Positions 25,954 to 34,818 are shown, counted from the stretch's first letter. The stretch: DNA of 64,000 nucleotides from Bradyrhizobium sp. BR 10289 (GCF_019455385.1 NZ_JACOFR010000005.1:124001-188000), one strand, 5' to 3'. Numbers and translations are program-made. Notes: generated by a model from the sequence alone, not told the origin.

Positions 25954-26274
25954 ATGGCTAACATCGGTTCTTTCAAGAAGGTCGGCAACGAGTTCCAGGG
26001 CGAGATCGTGACCCTGAGCCTGAAGGCCAAGGGCGTCCGCATCGTCGCCGAGACCAACCGATCCAACGACAACGCTCCCAGCCACCGCATCTATGTGGGT
26101 CGCGCGGAGATTGGCGCAGCTTGGTCGAAGCGTTCCGAGGAAGGCCGCGACTACCTCTCGCTCAAGCTCGACGACCCCTCGTTCAACGCGCCGATCTACG
26201 CGAACCTGTTCGATGACGAGGGCGGTGAAGGCTACACCCTGCTCTGGTCGCGGCCGCGCAAGACCGGCGAGTAA
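25954..26274 (+). CDS. DUF736 family protein
   Basis: The 106-aa protein starts at ATG 25954 after an AGGAGAAGTGAC ribosome region. It shows the full DUF736 pattern: IGSFKKVGNEFQGEIVTLSL, then IVAETNRSNDNAPSHRIYVG, IGAAWSKRSEEGRDYLSLKL and FNAPIYANLFDDEG. These small strand-rich proteins are abundant on rhizobial plasmids and ICEs, and their role is unknown. It ends the maintenance block and is followed directly by a strong terminator. Confidence 0.92.
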   Translation: MANIGSFKKVGNEFQGEIVTLSLKAKGVRIVAETNRSNDNAPSHRIYVGRAEIGAAWSKRSEEGRDYLSLKLDDPSFNAPIYANLFDDEGGEGYTLLWSRPRKTGE

Positions 26275-26286
26275 GAGCGCCCCACC

Positions 26287-26320
26287 AAGCCCCGTCCGGT
26301 CCGCCGGGCGGGGCTTCTTA
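26287..26320 (+). terminator. Rho-independent terminator after the DUF736 gene
   Basis: AAGCCCCG (26287-26294) pairs with CGGGGCTT (26309-26316). An inner CCGG/CCGG contact lies inside, and the arm is followed by CTTAAAA. The fold lies 12 bases after the stop. It marks the end of the backbone block and the beginning of the cargo. Confidence 0.8.
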
Positions 26321-26546
26321 AAAGACTTACGCACAGGGTAGCGCCATTTCGCAGCTGCCTGCTGCGAAATTGCGCTGTGTCTCTCTGAGGCCCGCTCATC
26401 GCGACAGTGCGGACCAGATTTGCCCAATGAGGGTTTTCCACATTGTGACCCTTAGCAGAACTTTCAGCGTCGCGAGATGTCCGCTTTGCGCCAGCGGCCA
26501 TCGATTCCAGATCTGCACCGTCCGGCGAACCGGGAGCAACAACGTC

Positions 26547-27188
26547 TCAGTGCGGCCACGCTGAGCCAAGAATGATCGAGCAGAAGTTCTGACGGACATA
26601 GTTCATGTCCTTGAGCGCGAGGACGTCGGCCTTCACGTTTCCAAACGTCGTCAGCGGCTTCTTGATGATGCCGTTGGCGAAGTGATCGATGATGTTCTCC
26701 TTGAAATTTGTCTCGCGCGGATGATGGACGCAGACATGGTCGCGCTGTTCATGCGTGAAGTCGTGATAGGCGATGCCGAGCACATCCATCTCCACGCCGG
26801 CGGTCACCAGCGCGATGCTCGGGCGCATATGCTCGGGGATTCCGGGCGTCGTGTGGAGCGCGATCGCGGTCCAGACGTCCTCGATGTCACGCTCGGGCAC
26901 GCCGTAGCTTTTCATGAAGTTGCGGGCGGCATTGGCGCCGTCGACCTCGAAGCGCAGATCGGGGCTCGAATATTTCTCGGTGAGGCCCATGTCGTGGAAC
27001 ATGGCGCCGAGGTAAAGCAGCTCCGGGTCATATTTCAGCCCACGGCGCTCGCCCGTGAGCGCGCCCCAAAGAAAGACACGGCGACTATGGTTGTAGAGCA
27101 GGTCGTCTTCGGTATCGCGCACGAGCTGCGTGGCTGCGCGCGCGATGGCGCTGTCCGGCACGCGAATGCCGGCGATGATCTCGGACAT
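26547..27188 (-). CDS. HD-domain protein, cyanamide-hydratase-like
   Basis: From ATG 27188 (GAGGAG upstream) the 213-aa protein contains YNHSRRVFLWG, then LGAMFHDMGL with the HD pair, and HTTPGIPEHM further on. These are the metal ligands of the HD superfamily. The arrangement and length match the cyanamide hydratase-like and DUF-HD hydrolases of plants, fungi and rhizobia. A paralogue lies at 29415-30086. The substrate is not shown by the sequence. A GlxA-type regulator gene lies immediately upstream on the same strand, and an operator-like palindrome sits about 90-115 bases before the start. Confidence 0.82.
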   Translation of the reverse strand: MSEIIAGIRVPDSAIARAATQLVRDTEDDLLYNHSRRVFLWGALTGERRGLKYDPELLYLGAMFHDMGLTEKYSSPDLRFEVDGANAARNFMKSYGVPERDIEDVWTAIALHTTPGIPEHMRPSIALVTAGVEMDVLGIAYHDFTHEQRDHVCVHHPRETNFKENIIDHFANGIIKKPLTTFGNVKADVLALKDMNYVRQNFCSIILGSAWPH

Positions 27189-27267
27189 GGAGCAATCTCC
27201 TCGGCTGGATAGCGGCTGGTTGCTTGTCGGAATTAGGCAACAGAGCTCTGCTCCGGACAACGAGCGG

Positions 27268-27308
27268 GATGCTACGGATCAGGACAACCGCACGTCGTTT
27301 CCTGACAA
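27268..27308 (-). promoter_or_regulatory. Operator-like repeat, copy 1
   Basis: This 41-base sequence recurs at 31428-31468 with only a few differences. It contains an inverted repeat TCAGGA (27279-27284), 15 bases, TCCTGA (27300-27305). It lies in the 5' region of the minus-strand HD gene, as the other copy does for the oxidoreductase gene, which suggests a shared regulator-binding site. Confidence 0.6.
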
Positions 27309-27370
27309 AGGGCCGCTCGGAGCTTCAGGGCAGTAGGAGCCCGCAGTTTCGTCCTCGGATAGCCCGCGAA

Positions 27371-28345
27371 CTATTCCGGTTCTGCTCGCCGGAAGCTGGC
27401 GCGATATTGGACAGGGGTCACGCCGAGACGGGTGCTGAAGACAATCCTCATCCGATCCGCAGATCCGAAGCCGCAATCGAAGGCAATGGCCTTCAGCGGT
27501 CGGTCGCTTGCTTCCAGCATCATGCGCGCGGCATCAATGCGGGCGCGCTCGATGAATTCGTGCGGTGTGGTCCCGGTCACCTGCCCGAAATGCCGAGCCA
27601 GATTCCGGGGGCTCATGCCGGCCACAGCGGCAAGCGACTCCAACGTATGGCGATCCCCAATATTGGCCATGACATGGTCCTGGATGCGTGCGATGGGCGA
27701 TTTCGGATCGGCAGGTGCCGTGAGATAGGGACTGAACTGCGATTGTCCGCCCTGGCGCTGGGCAACGACAACCAGCCGCTTGGCGACCTTGAGCGCCGTT
27801 TCCGCGCCGTGCCGCTGCCCGACGAGCGCCAAGCCCAAATCTATCCCCGCAGTCACACCAGCCGCGGTGATCAACCGTCCATCGCGGACATAGATCAGAT
27901 CCGGTTCGACTCTTGCCTTCGGAAACCTTGCCGCCAGCGTCTGTGCATCCTGCCAATGGGTCGTGACTCGCCGATCGTCGAGGAGGCCGGCATAGCCGAG
28001 CACAAAAGCCCCTGTGCAGATCGATCCATAGACGCTCGAGCGCCACGGCAGTTCCTTGACCCACTGAAGCAGGCAGGGTTCGGGCTCCACTTTCGGTGGC
28101 GTCGGAGTGCCGGCCACCAGAACGATGTCGAAGCCGCCCGCCGCCTCCTCGAAGGTCAGGTCGGCGACCATGCGTATGCCGTTCGACGCGCGCAGCGGAT
28201 TGCGGTGAGCAGCAACCAATACCGTTTCATAGCGGTCCGCGCTGCTGAGAAACGTGTTTGCCTCGCTGAACACGTCCATCGGCCCCGCCACGTCCAGCGC
28301 CTGGACCCCCTCACAAACGACGATCGCGACGGTTTGTACCGGCAC
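27371..28345 (-). CDS. GlxA-family transcriptional regulator (DJ-1/PfpI plus AraC HTH)
   Basis: The 324-aa protein has an N-terminal DJ-1/PfpI-like domain (residues 1-190; VAIVVCEGVQALDVAGPMDV and a SICTGAFVLGYAGLLD nucleophile-elbow region with Cys). A C-terminal AraC-type double helix-turn-helix follows (about 215-320; LESLAAVAGMSPRNLARHFG and AIAFDCGFGSADRMRIVF). Such regulators sense small metabolites through the DJ-1-like part. The start is GTG 28345 after GGAGAGG. It probably controls the adjacent HD, cupin or oxidoreductase genes; the operator repeats at 27268 and 31428 are candidate targets. Confidence 0.9.
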   Translation of the reverse strand: MPVQTVAIVVCEGVQALDVAGPMDVFSEANTFLSSADRYETVLVAAHRNPLRASNGIRMVADLTFEEAAGGFDIVLVAGTPTPPKVEPEPCLLQWVKELPWRSSVYGSICTGAFVLGYAGLLDDRRVTTHWQDAQTLAARFPKARVEPDLIYVRDGRLITAAGVTAGIDLGLALVGQRHGAETALKVAKRLVVVAQRQGGQSQFSPYLTAPADPKSPIARIQDHVMANIGDRHTLESLAAVAGMSPRNLARHFGQVTGTTPHEFIERARIDAARMMLEASDRPLKAIAFDCGFGSADRMRIVFSTRLGVTPVQYRASFRRAEPE

Positions 28346-28565
28346 CTGCTACTACCTCTCCGCTCCGGTGCCGTATTATGCAGGTAGTCCGGACCGTGCA
28401 AAAGGCCCGGCGCGATCCGGGAGGCAACAGAACGAACATTCCTGCATCCGGGATCAAGCAGGCGCTTTGGACTTCTATTGGTCGATTTTTGCTCTCCCAC
28501 CGGCCAACCCGCCCCTTGTAGCTCGAAAAAATACCGTCACTGCGATAGGCGGATTTGGCTCGCCA

Positions 28566-29063
28566 TTATTGCGATCCCGGCGCCTTGTCTGGCGTGGTCA
28601 GGGGTTCGTCCTTGGAATTGACAACGAAGACTGCCAGTAAGCTGGCGGGCTCTTTGTCGCTCGCATTTTCACTGATCTGGTGATGTGAACCGGGCATTTC
28701 ATAAAAGCTTTCGCCCGCGTGATAGATCTTCGCGGGTTCGTCGCCGACTTGACTGCGGACGGCCCCGGACAGCACATAGGCGTAGATAAAAGCTGTCGCT
28801 GCATGGTGATGAGCGAGTGATTTGGCTCCGGGAGGATAGGTCACCGTCACAGCAACCAGTCTCTTTCCTTCTACATTCGGCAGCGCGTGCGCGAAGGCGA
28901 CTTTCACCTGCTCCCGGTCCTGGACCTTCGCCGGGGAGGCTCCTAGGGCGATTGCTGCTGCTATCAGCGGGACGGCGGCCGTTCGCCGTGCTTTTCTCGC
29001 TGCTTTTGCCGACATGTTTGATACGGCACCAATTCCACACGGAAATCCACTGATCGACATCAT
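28566..29063 (-). CDS. Exported cupin-domain protein
   Basis: Starting at ATG 29063, five bases after AGAGGAAG, the 165-aa product has an N-terminal signal or anchor segment (TAAVPLIAAAIALGASPA, about residues 28-45). A single cupin barrel follows, with metal-ligand pattern HHHAATAFIYAYVLSG and ESFYEMPGSHHQISEN. It is probably periplasmic. The cupin may be a metal-dependent enzyme or a binding protein, and the sequence does not say which. It lies between the glxA-like gene and the second HD gene, all on the minus strand. Confidence 0.8.
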   Translation of the reverse strand: MMSISGFPCGIGAVSNMSAKAARKARRTAAVPLIAAAIALGASPAKVQDREQVKVAFAHALPNVEGKRLVAVTVTYPPGAKSLAHHHAATAFIYAYVLSGAVRSQVGDEPAKIYHAGESFYEMPGSHHQISENASDKEPASLLAVFVVNSKDEPLTTPDKAPGSQ

Positions 29064-29414
29064 CGCACTTCCTCTTCTAACGAGTTCACGCAGCCGCTTG
29101 AAACAAGGACGCAGAGCCGAACCGATGGTCATGGTGAAGCTTCCGATGAGAAGCCATCACCGCCGCCATCACCTTCGGCCTGATGTGCTGCTGCCGCTGA
29201 GCAGCACCGACAACAGAGCTGCCGTAGCAAATTCCGCAGCTACCCAGCCGAGCTGCTCTACCGCGCCATTAGCAATGACCACAGCGCCCGGCGCGACACC
29301 CATCGCGCTGCCGAGGCAGAGCGCCCAGTATTAGCCAAAATGAGGAAGGCCAGCGATTCGGCGCTGATAGCTTGCGCGCGACCGGGAGTGAGCTCTTGGA
29401 GCACAGGACAGGTC
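29064..29414. other. Intergenic region, nothing recognised
   Basis: About 350 bases between two minus-strand genes. It must carry the promoter of the cupin gene. Short open frames on either strand are not convincing, and no repeat was found. Confidence 0.35.
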
Positions 29415-30086
29415 CTAGTCATGATGGTGAAGCTTGTGCGGGAAATCCGGGAATGGCGAAGCAGCAATCAGGTCGCAGGCGTTGGGGCTCTTGAACCCCG
29501 GGATGAAACGTTCGCAGACGGCGGCGTTGACGGTGCCATACGTGGTCGCTGGCTTGTGCGCAAAACCGGCAAAGTACTCCTGAATGAAGCCTTCTTTGAA
29601 ATTTGTGCGAGGGTACTTGGCGACGATTTCCTCGCGGAGTTCTGCAGGAAATTGCTCGTACCCCACTCCAATGACATCGAGAAGAACACCGGAATTGAGG
29701 AGCGCTACTTCAGGACCCATGTACTTCGGGATCCCGGGGGGGGTGTGCAGCGCGATTGCTTCCCAGACGGTCTGCACCTGATCGTCAGCGATGTTGTGGG
29801 TACTAAGAAACTGCCTCGCGGCATTTGCGCCATCGACCTCGAAGCGCTCGTCTGGGCTCGAGAACTTCTTGATCAGGCCGAGATCGTGAAATGCGGCGGC
29901 GACGTACAGAAGCTCACGGTCGAAGTGCAGATTCCTCAGACGCCCCTGCTCAGTCGCGAACAAGTAGACGCGGATCGAGTGATTAAAGAGCAGATCGGTG
30001 GAATGTTCGCGCAGGATGTCCGTCGCCTCTTTCGCGAGTAGGGAATCGGGAATGACGAGAGCATGGGCGAGAGTTGGGGTTGTCAT
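29415..30086 (-). CDS. HD-domain protein, second paralogue
   Basis: The 223-aa protein starts at ATG 30086 with AAAGGA upstream. It contains FNHSIRVYLFA, VAAAFHDLGLIKKFSSPDER and HTPPGIPKYMGP, with FEVDGANAAR in between, and aligns along its length with the HD protein at 26547-27188. The HD metal ligands are intact. The C-terminus is His-rich (KLHHHD). Two divergent copies in one cluster suggest different substrates or a heteromeric role. It is likely cytoplasmic. Confidence 0.82.
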   Translation of the reverse strand: MTTPTLAHALVIPDSLLAKEATDILREHSTDLLFNHSIRVYLFATEQGRLRNLHFDRELLYVAAAFHDLGLIKKFSSPDERFEVDGANAARQFLSTHNIADDQVQTVWEAIALHTPPGIPKYMGPEVALLNSGVLLDVIGVGYEQFPAELREEIVAKYPRTNFKEGFIQEYFAGFAHKPATTYGTVNAAVCERFIPGFKSPNACDLIAASPFPDFPHKLHHHD

Positions 30087-30161
30087 CGTTGCGTCCTTTC
30101 AAGAGTTACTGTTGGGTTTGGCTGCGCATTACGCGCGAGCGCAACTGCGAAATTACGCTGA

Positions 30162-31151
30162 TCAACTCACTCCGACGTCGAGCACGATCTTTCCTTTCGG
30201 CTGAGGCCGTACGCGTTCCAGCATCAAATGAGCTTCGCGCGCATCCGCGAGGGGTAAGACTGCCCCCACGTTTGTTCGCAGCTTTCCGTCATCGATCAAG
30301 CGACCGATCTTCGTCAGATATTGGCTCGTGACGTTGACCAAAAAGAAGGCGGCTTCAACACCGTAGCGCTTTGCAATATCCTGATCCGGGCGGGACACTG
30401 CCGAGATCAGCTTGCCGCCGCGACGAAGGACCTGGAATGAGCGGTCTTGAGTTTCGCCGCCGACCAGATCAATAACAGCGTCCACGTCCTTTACTTTTTT
30501 CTCAAAGCGCTGGGTTCGGTAATCAATCACGGTGTTTGCGCCGAGGTCACGCACGGCGGAAATATCGGCCGTCGATATGGTCGCGACGGTTTGCACGCCC
30601 GCGTGACGGGCCAGTTGAACCGCATAGGATCCCACGTTACCGGCCGCTCCCTGAATGAGCACGGTTTGAGCTGCTTTGAGTTGGGCGTGATCAAATAATG
30701 CCTGCCATGCGGTGACGGCAACGACAGGAACGGAGGCGGCTTCAACGTGGGTTAGCGAGGTTGGCTTAGTCGAAACCATTCCTGCGGATGCAACAGCGTA
30801 TTCGGCGTAAGCCCCGACAAACTGCGGGTTCGTAACACCGTACACCTGATCTCCCACAGCTAACTCGGGAACGTCAGGGCCCATGGCGACGATTTCGCCG
30901 GAGAGATCCGAGCCCAGAGTCAGGGGAAGCGGTTGCGGCAAAGCGCTCTTGCCAGCCCTGATCCAGCCGTCCCATGGTCCAACTCCAGCGGCTTTGACTT
31001 TGACCAGGACCTCGCCAGGGCCGGGCTCGGGCCGTGGAACGCGCTCGAACTTCATGATCTCTGGTGGCCCGAACTCGCGAACGCGCCAGGCCATCATTGT
31101 TGAAAGAGCTTGCTCTTCGCTGGCGTCAGGAATGAAGCTGCGCGTATCCAT
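30162..31151 (-). CDS. NADP-dependent MDR oxidoreductase (quinone-reductase type)
   Basis: The 329-aa protein starts at ATG 31151 (AGGAG six bases upstream). It has a GroES-like N-terminal domain with VKAAGVGPWDGWIRAGKSAL and LGSDLSGEIVAMG, and then a Rossmann domain with IQGAAGNVGSYAVQLARHAG. The zinc-binding Cys cluster of alcohol dehydrogenases is absent, so it belongs with the zinc-independent quinone-oxidoreductase-like MDR proteins. It is a likely reductase of reactive carbonyls or quinones. A copy of the 41-bp operator-like repeat lies about 280-320 bases upstream. Confidence 0.88.
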   Translation of the reverse strand: MDTRSFIPDASEEQALSTMMAWRVREFGPPEIMKFERVPRPEPGPGEVLVKVKAAGVGPWDGWIRAGKSALPQPLPLTLGSDLSGEIVAMGPDVPELAVGDQVYGVTNPQFVGAYAEYAVASAGMVSTKPTSLTHVEAASVPVVAVTAWQALFDHAQLKAAQTVLIQGAAGNVGSYAVQLARHAGVQTVATISTADISAVRDLGANTVIDYRTQRFEKKVKDVDAVIDLVGGETQDRSFQVLRRGGKLISAVSRPDQDIAKRYGVEAAFFLVNVTSQYLTKIGRLIDDGKLRTNVGAVLPLADAREAHLMLERVRPQPKGKIVLDVGVS

Positions 31152-31427
31152 TTGAGGCTCCTTGAACTTAGCTCGTCATAATCGCCGTTTACCTTATGGA
31201 GACTTCTCGGCTCCATTCCTTTGCTACCAAATCAAAGCAGCCAAGCTCACGTTCGCCATCGCGACATTCGCGACGGCTTCATCACGTCGCTTCCAGGCGC
31301 TTTTCGGGTTGCGGACTTCTTTGACTATGTTCGCTTCGGGAAAGTGCCAGGGGTCCCATGGATCGTCTCCAGGCGTGACGGCCTTGTCCATATGTGGCCA
31401 CCGAGCTCTGGTTTACGCAACGAACCC

Positions 31428-31468
31428 GATCCTACGGATCAGGACACCCGCACGTCGTTTCCTGACAA
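31428..31468 (-). promoter_or_regulatory. Operator-like repeat, copy 2
   Basis: This is the second copy of the 27268-27308 sequence, with TCAGGA (31439-31444) and TCCTGA (31460-31465) 15 bases apart. It lies in the 361-base gap between two minus-strand oxidoreductase genes, on the 5' side of the one at 30162-31151. Nothing else recognisable lies in that gap. Confidence 0.6.
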
Positions 31469-31512
31469 GACAACCTCGCTCGAAGAGCGGAGCCCTCTCT
31501 CTGCCCAGGCTC

Positions 31513-32430
31513 TTATGAGCGGACCTGAATGATCGGCTTGCCCTGGCGTCGCTGAGCCGAGTTGAAGGTGACGATAGCATCGTCGAGGGAGGAGACCTTT
31601 CCGATGTTTGTCCGCAGTCTTCCGTCCCGCACCCTCTGGACGATCTCGCTCAATTGGCCACGATCGGCCTCGACGACGAAGTCGATGGCCAAACCGTCCA
31701 CCGGCCGAGCCTCCGCCGGGCCGACGACACTCACCAGCGTGCCTCCGGCCCTGACAAGGTCTGCAGACTGCTTCTGGATGTCGCCGCCGATGACGTCAAA
31801 TGCGAGATCGACCCCACCGACGTCTTTGAGCGCATCGTTCTCCAGGTCGACGAATTCGTTCGCGCCGAAGTCGAGCGCTTTTTGCCGGTCGGCCGCACGT
31901 CCTGTTCCGATGACATAGGCACCAGCCTCTCGTGCGAGTTGAACCACGATGGAACCGACTGCGCCGGCCGCGCCATGCGCAAGCACGCTCTGACCCGCCT
32001 GAAGACGGCCGTGCTGGAAAAGCCCTTGCCACGCTGTCAGACCCGAGATCGGCAGACTCGCGCCCACCTTGAAATCGACGTCACCCGGCAATGGCGCGAG
32101 ATTGCGCGCCTCGATGGCAATATATTCAGCGAGGGTGCCATCGCGATACCAGTCGGCAAGGCCGAATACGCGCTGCCCCACCGACAGTCCCGTCGTGCCG
32201 TAGCCAAGAGCGGTGACTATGCCCGCGAATTCGTGCCCAGGGATCGACGGAGCTCTGTTGTGCTCGCGACGATCGGTCCACGTCGAGGGCCACTCGAGTT
32301 CCGTCGGAACGAATCCCGATGCGTGAACCTCTACGATGACGTCGTTGATCGCTGGTTGAGGTTCGGGCCGTTTCACCAGCTTCATCCCGGCAAACCCGGC
32401 AGCCTGGTCCGTCACAACAATCGCTTTCAT
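31513..32430 (-). CDS. NADP-dependent MDR oxidoreductase
   Basis: The 305-aa protein starts at ATG 32430 with AGGAG upstream. It shows a GroES-like domain (SIPGHEFAGIVTALGYG) and the Rossmann signature HGAAGAVGSIVVQLAREAGA followed by VIGTGRAADRQKALDFGANE. No structural zinc cysteines are present. It is related to, but clearly distinct from, the protein at 30162-31151. It is the last gene of a probable operon nitroreductase - AhpD-like - oxidoreductase, with gaps of 30 and 53 bases. Confidence 0.88.
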   Translation of the reverse strand: MKAIVVTDQAAGFAGMKLVKRPEPQPAINDVIVEVHASGFVPTELEWPSTWTDRREHNRAPSIPGHEFAGIVTALGYGTTGLSVGQRVFGLADWYRDGTLAEYIAIEARNLAPLPGDVDFKVGASLPISGLTAWQGLFQHGRLQAGQSVLAHGAAGAVGSIVVQLAREAGAYVIGTGRAADRQKALDFGANEFVDLENDALKDVGGVDLAFDVIGGDIQKQSADLVRAGGTLVSVVGPAEARPVDGLAIDFVVEADRGQLSEIVQRVRDGRLRTNIGKVSSLDDAIVTFNSAQRRQGKPIIQVRS

Positions 32431-32483
32431 CTTCTGCTCCTGTATGTGTGGTGTTTTTCAGATTCCGAACTTCCCGACCGTGC

Positions 32484-33029
32484 TCAGAGCGAACCGGCCG
32501 GTACCACCGCGGGGAAGTCCTTGTCGGGATGGAACACGTTGTTGAAGAAGTTCGTAAGCGAGTACATGGCCACAAGCGCGACGATCTCCATGATGTTCGC
32601 ATCTGTGTAGCCCGCATCGCGGACGGCTTGCAGATCGGAGTCCGTGACATGGCCACGGCTCTCGATGATCTTGCGTGCAAACTGAACGGCGGCATCCCGC
32701 TTTGGATCCTTGGCGTGCCCCTTTCGGGCGAGAACAATGTCCTCGGCCGGCAGCTTGGCCATGCGCTCCGCCGTGAAGCTGTGCACCGTCAGGCAGTAGT
32801 CGCAGCCGTTCACTTCGGAGACCGCAAGGCCGATGCTGTCGCGGGTCTTGACGTCGAGCGCCTTGCTCAAGGAGCCGAGCAGAGCGGCCCATGCGTTGAA
32901 CGCGATCGGGCTTTGCGCGAAGGTCGCCATCATGTTTGGCGTGAACCCGATGTTCTCAGTGAACCTGTCGAGGGTCGGTTTCGAAGCAGCCGGAACGTGT
33001 TCCGGCTTCAGAGCAGCAGCTCTGGCCAT
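32484..33029 (-). CDS. AhpD-like carboxymuconolactone-decarboxylase-family protein
   Basis: The 181-aa all-helical protein has the redox motif CDYC followed by the conserved His (VNGCDYCLTVHSFTA), as in AhpD and peroxidase-related proteins. It starts at ATG 33029 with AAGGAG. The family reduces peroxides with thiol partners; the CxxC...H motif is complete here. It lies 30 bases downstream of the nitroreductase gene and 53 bases upstream of the oxidoreductase gene on the same strand, so a redox-protection operon is likely. Confidence 0.88.
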   Translation of the reverse strand: MARAAALKPEHVPAASKPTLDRFTENIGFTPNMMATFAQSPIAFNAWAALLGSLSKALDVKTRDSIGLAVSEVNGCDYCLTVHSFTAERMAKLPAEDIVLARKGHAKDPKRDAAVQFARKIIESRGHVTDSDLQAVRDAGYTDANIMEIVALVAMYSLTNFFNNVFHPDKDFPAVVPAGSL

Positions 33030-33059
33030 GATATTCTCCTTGAATGGCTTCGGGGTTGG

Positions 33060-33740
33060 TTATGCGAAGTGCAGCACATCGGCCACGGGCAGGCGCGGCT
33101 TCTGCGGCCAGTTGCCGGGCCGCTCCGGCCCGACGGTCAACAGCATGACCGGGATTTCGTCTTCGGCCAGGCTGAACTCTCTGTGCACGCCCTCCGCATC
33201 GAAGCCGATCATCGGTGTCGACCCCAGGCCTAGCGAGCGGGCTGCATAGACAATAGCTGCGGCGCCGAAGGTAGCGGAGCGCACGGCCTCGTCGCGCTGG
33301 CGCTGCGGATGATCGTCGTACAGACCGCGCGCGGGCCCCTCCCATTCCGGCACCACATGTGCCGGCATGATTCCGGCTTGCACGACCGGGGCCAGGCGCT
33401 CAGGAACGGTGCTGGCATCAGCCAATTGGCCGATGATAATGAAGGTAACGGCTGCTTCGGTGATTGCGGGCTGATTCCAGGCGATCGGAAGCAGCCGCGC
33501 CTTCGCTTCGCTTGAGCGCACGGCGATGAAGCGCCAGTTCTGCAGATGGAAGGATGTCGGCGCTGAAGTACCGATCCGCACCAGATCACGGATCTGATCA
33601 TCACTCAGGGTGGCGGTCGAGTCATAGTACTTCGCAGCACTGCGGCTCAGAATGGTTTCGATCACGGCGTTCGTCGGCAGCGGCCCCGCGAGCCAGCGGG
33701 AGGTTTCGCGATCGGCAGCAGTTGTAGCGGTGTCGTGCAT
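33060..33740 (-). CDS. Nitroreductase-family flavoprotein
   Basis: The 226-aa protein opens its domain with ILSRSAAKYYDSTATLSDDQ and has the FMN-binding APTSFHLQNWRFIAV segment. A late AARSLGLGSTPMIGFDAEGV and LLTVGPERPGNWPQKPR complete the domain. This is the NfnB/NfsB-like fold of FMN-dependent NAD(P)H oxidoreductases. The start ATG 33740 has GAGGGAG upstream. It is the first gene of the three-gene redox operon. A divergent or nearby AraC regulator (33862-34818) is the natural candidate controller. Confidence 0.88.
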   Translation of the reverse strand: MHDTATTAADRETSRWLAGPLPTNAVIETILSRSAAKYYDSTATLSDDQIRDLVRIGTSAPTSFHLQNWRFIAVRSSEAKARLLPIAWNQPAITEAAVTFIIIGQLADASTVPERLAPVVQAGIMPAHVVPEWEGPARGLYDDHPQRQRDEAVRSATFGAAAIVYAARSLGLGSTPMIGFDAEGVHREFSLAEDEIPVMLLTVGPERPGNWPQKPRLPVADVLHFA

Positions 33741-33861
33741 TGGGTAACTCCCTCATCAAGTGGATAACGGAGCCCCAATCTACTAATGGAGTTGATGATT
33801 TCGAGCCTCTATTGGCTCAAAATAATGCTCAAAAGGATCATTATGGCGGGTCCTCTATAGC

Positions 33862-34818
33862 CTACTCGCCGCTCTGCGCCAGTCGGCGCCATTCCCCTGG
33901 CGTCATCCCCATTCTCTCCGCAAACACACGCCGGAATGCCGAAACGGATTGATAGCCGACCATCTCAGCCACAGCTTCCGTGCTGATCGTTGGCTTCTTA
34001 AGCTCGTTGGCGGCCATGCTCATGCGAAGATCGGTCAACAGGTCGAGGGCGGAGCGGCCTAACTTGTCCTGAAACTGGCGCATGAATGTCGCGCGTGACA
34101 TGCCGCATAGATCGGCCAAATCGGGAAGCTTCCAGGGTCGCGCCGGATCCGCGAACATCGCCGCAATGGCGGCTGCCAATCTCGGATTGCCGGCAAGGGC
34201 CAACAAGCCTTCGGTGGATTTGCCGGCTCCGCTCGCGGCGCGGAGAACCAGAGTGAACAGGACCGAAGAAAGCGCGTTCAGAATGGCGCGTCCTCCCGCT
34301 CTGTCCCCTGCAGACTCCATTCGCATCAGGGCGACCAGTCCGGAAAGTTGACTCGATGCCGACTCGACGTCCTTTTCTCTATGGTTCTCCATAGCCCGCA
34401 CGACCAGATTTGCCGGCAGGTAGTTGCGGATCAATCGATCATGGGGCGGCACGACGAAAAACCGTCCGCACAGCAGGTCGAGTTGCTCACCCGGTCCATC
34501 GTTCTCGCTCAACATCCATCCGGCTGAGCCCCTGCTTTGGCGCGTGCTGATCGGCGTTTCGCCGCTCCCGTCGTGCAGCATGTGCGACGAACCGTGAGGA
34601 AGCAGCACGATATCCCCGCTCCCAAGCTCCTGCACCGTTCTCGAATCCGGCTCCTCGAAAATGGCACGGCCCTTGACGATGACATGGTAGGGGATCTCGT
34701 TCGCCGCCGCCTTGGGCCAGATAACACGCCATGGTGCGCCGTAGGCGCAGCGGACCTCGAGCTGGCCGGTAACGGTGATGATTTGCAGGAGGTGACTCAA
34801 CCAGTCGACTTGAAACAT
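33862..34818 (-). CDS. AraC-family regulator with cupin-type sensor domain
   Basis: I choose ATG 34818 (GAGG four bases before) over 34857. The 318-aa protein has an N-terminal cupin_6-like domain (MFQVDWLSHLLQIITVTGQL, then GDIVLLPHGSSHML). A C-terminal AraC HTH pair follows (LADLCGMSRATFMRQFQDKL and AVAEMVGYQSVSAFRRVFAE). It lies just upstream of the nitroreductase operon on the same strand, and regulators of this type commonly control such neighbouring genes. Its effector is not visible from sequence. Confidence 0.9.
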   Translation of the reverse strand: MFQVDWLSHLLQIITVTGQLEVRCAYGAPWRVIWPKAAANEIPYHVIVKGRAIFEEPDSRTVQELGSGDIVLLPHGSSHMLHDGSGETPISTRQSRGSAGWMLSENDGPGEQLDLLCGRFFVVPPHDRLIRNYLPANLVVRAMENHREKDVESASSQLSGLVALMRMESAGDRAGGRAILNALSSVLFTLVLRAASGAGKSTEGLLALAGNPRLAAAIAAMFADPARPWKLPDLADLCGMSRATFMRQFQDKLGRSALDLLTDLRMSMAANELKKPTISTEAVAEMVGYQSVSAFRRVFAERMGMTPGEWRRLAQSGE

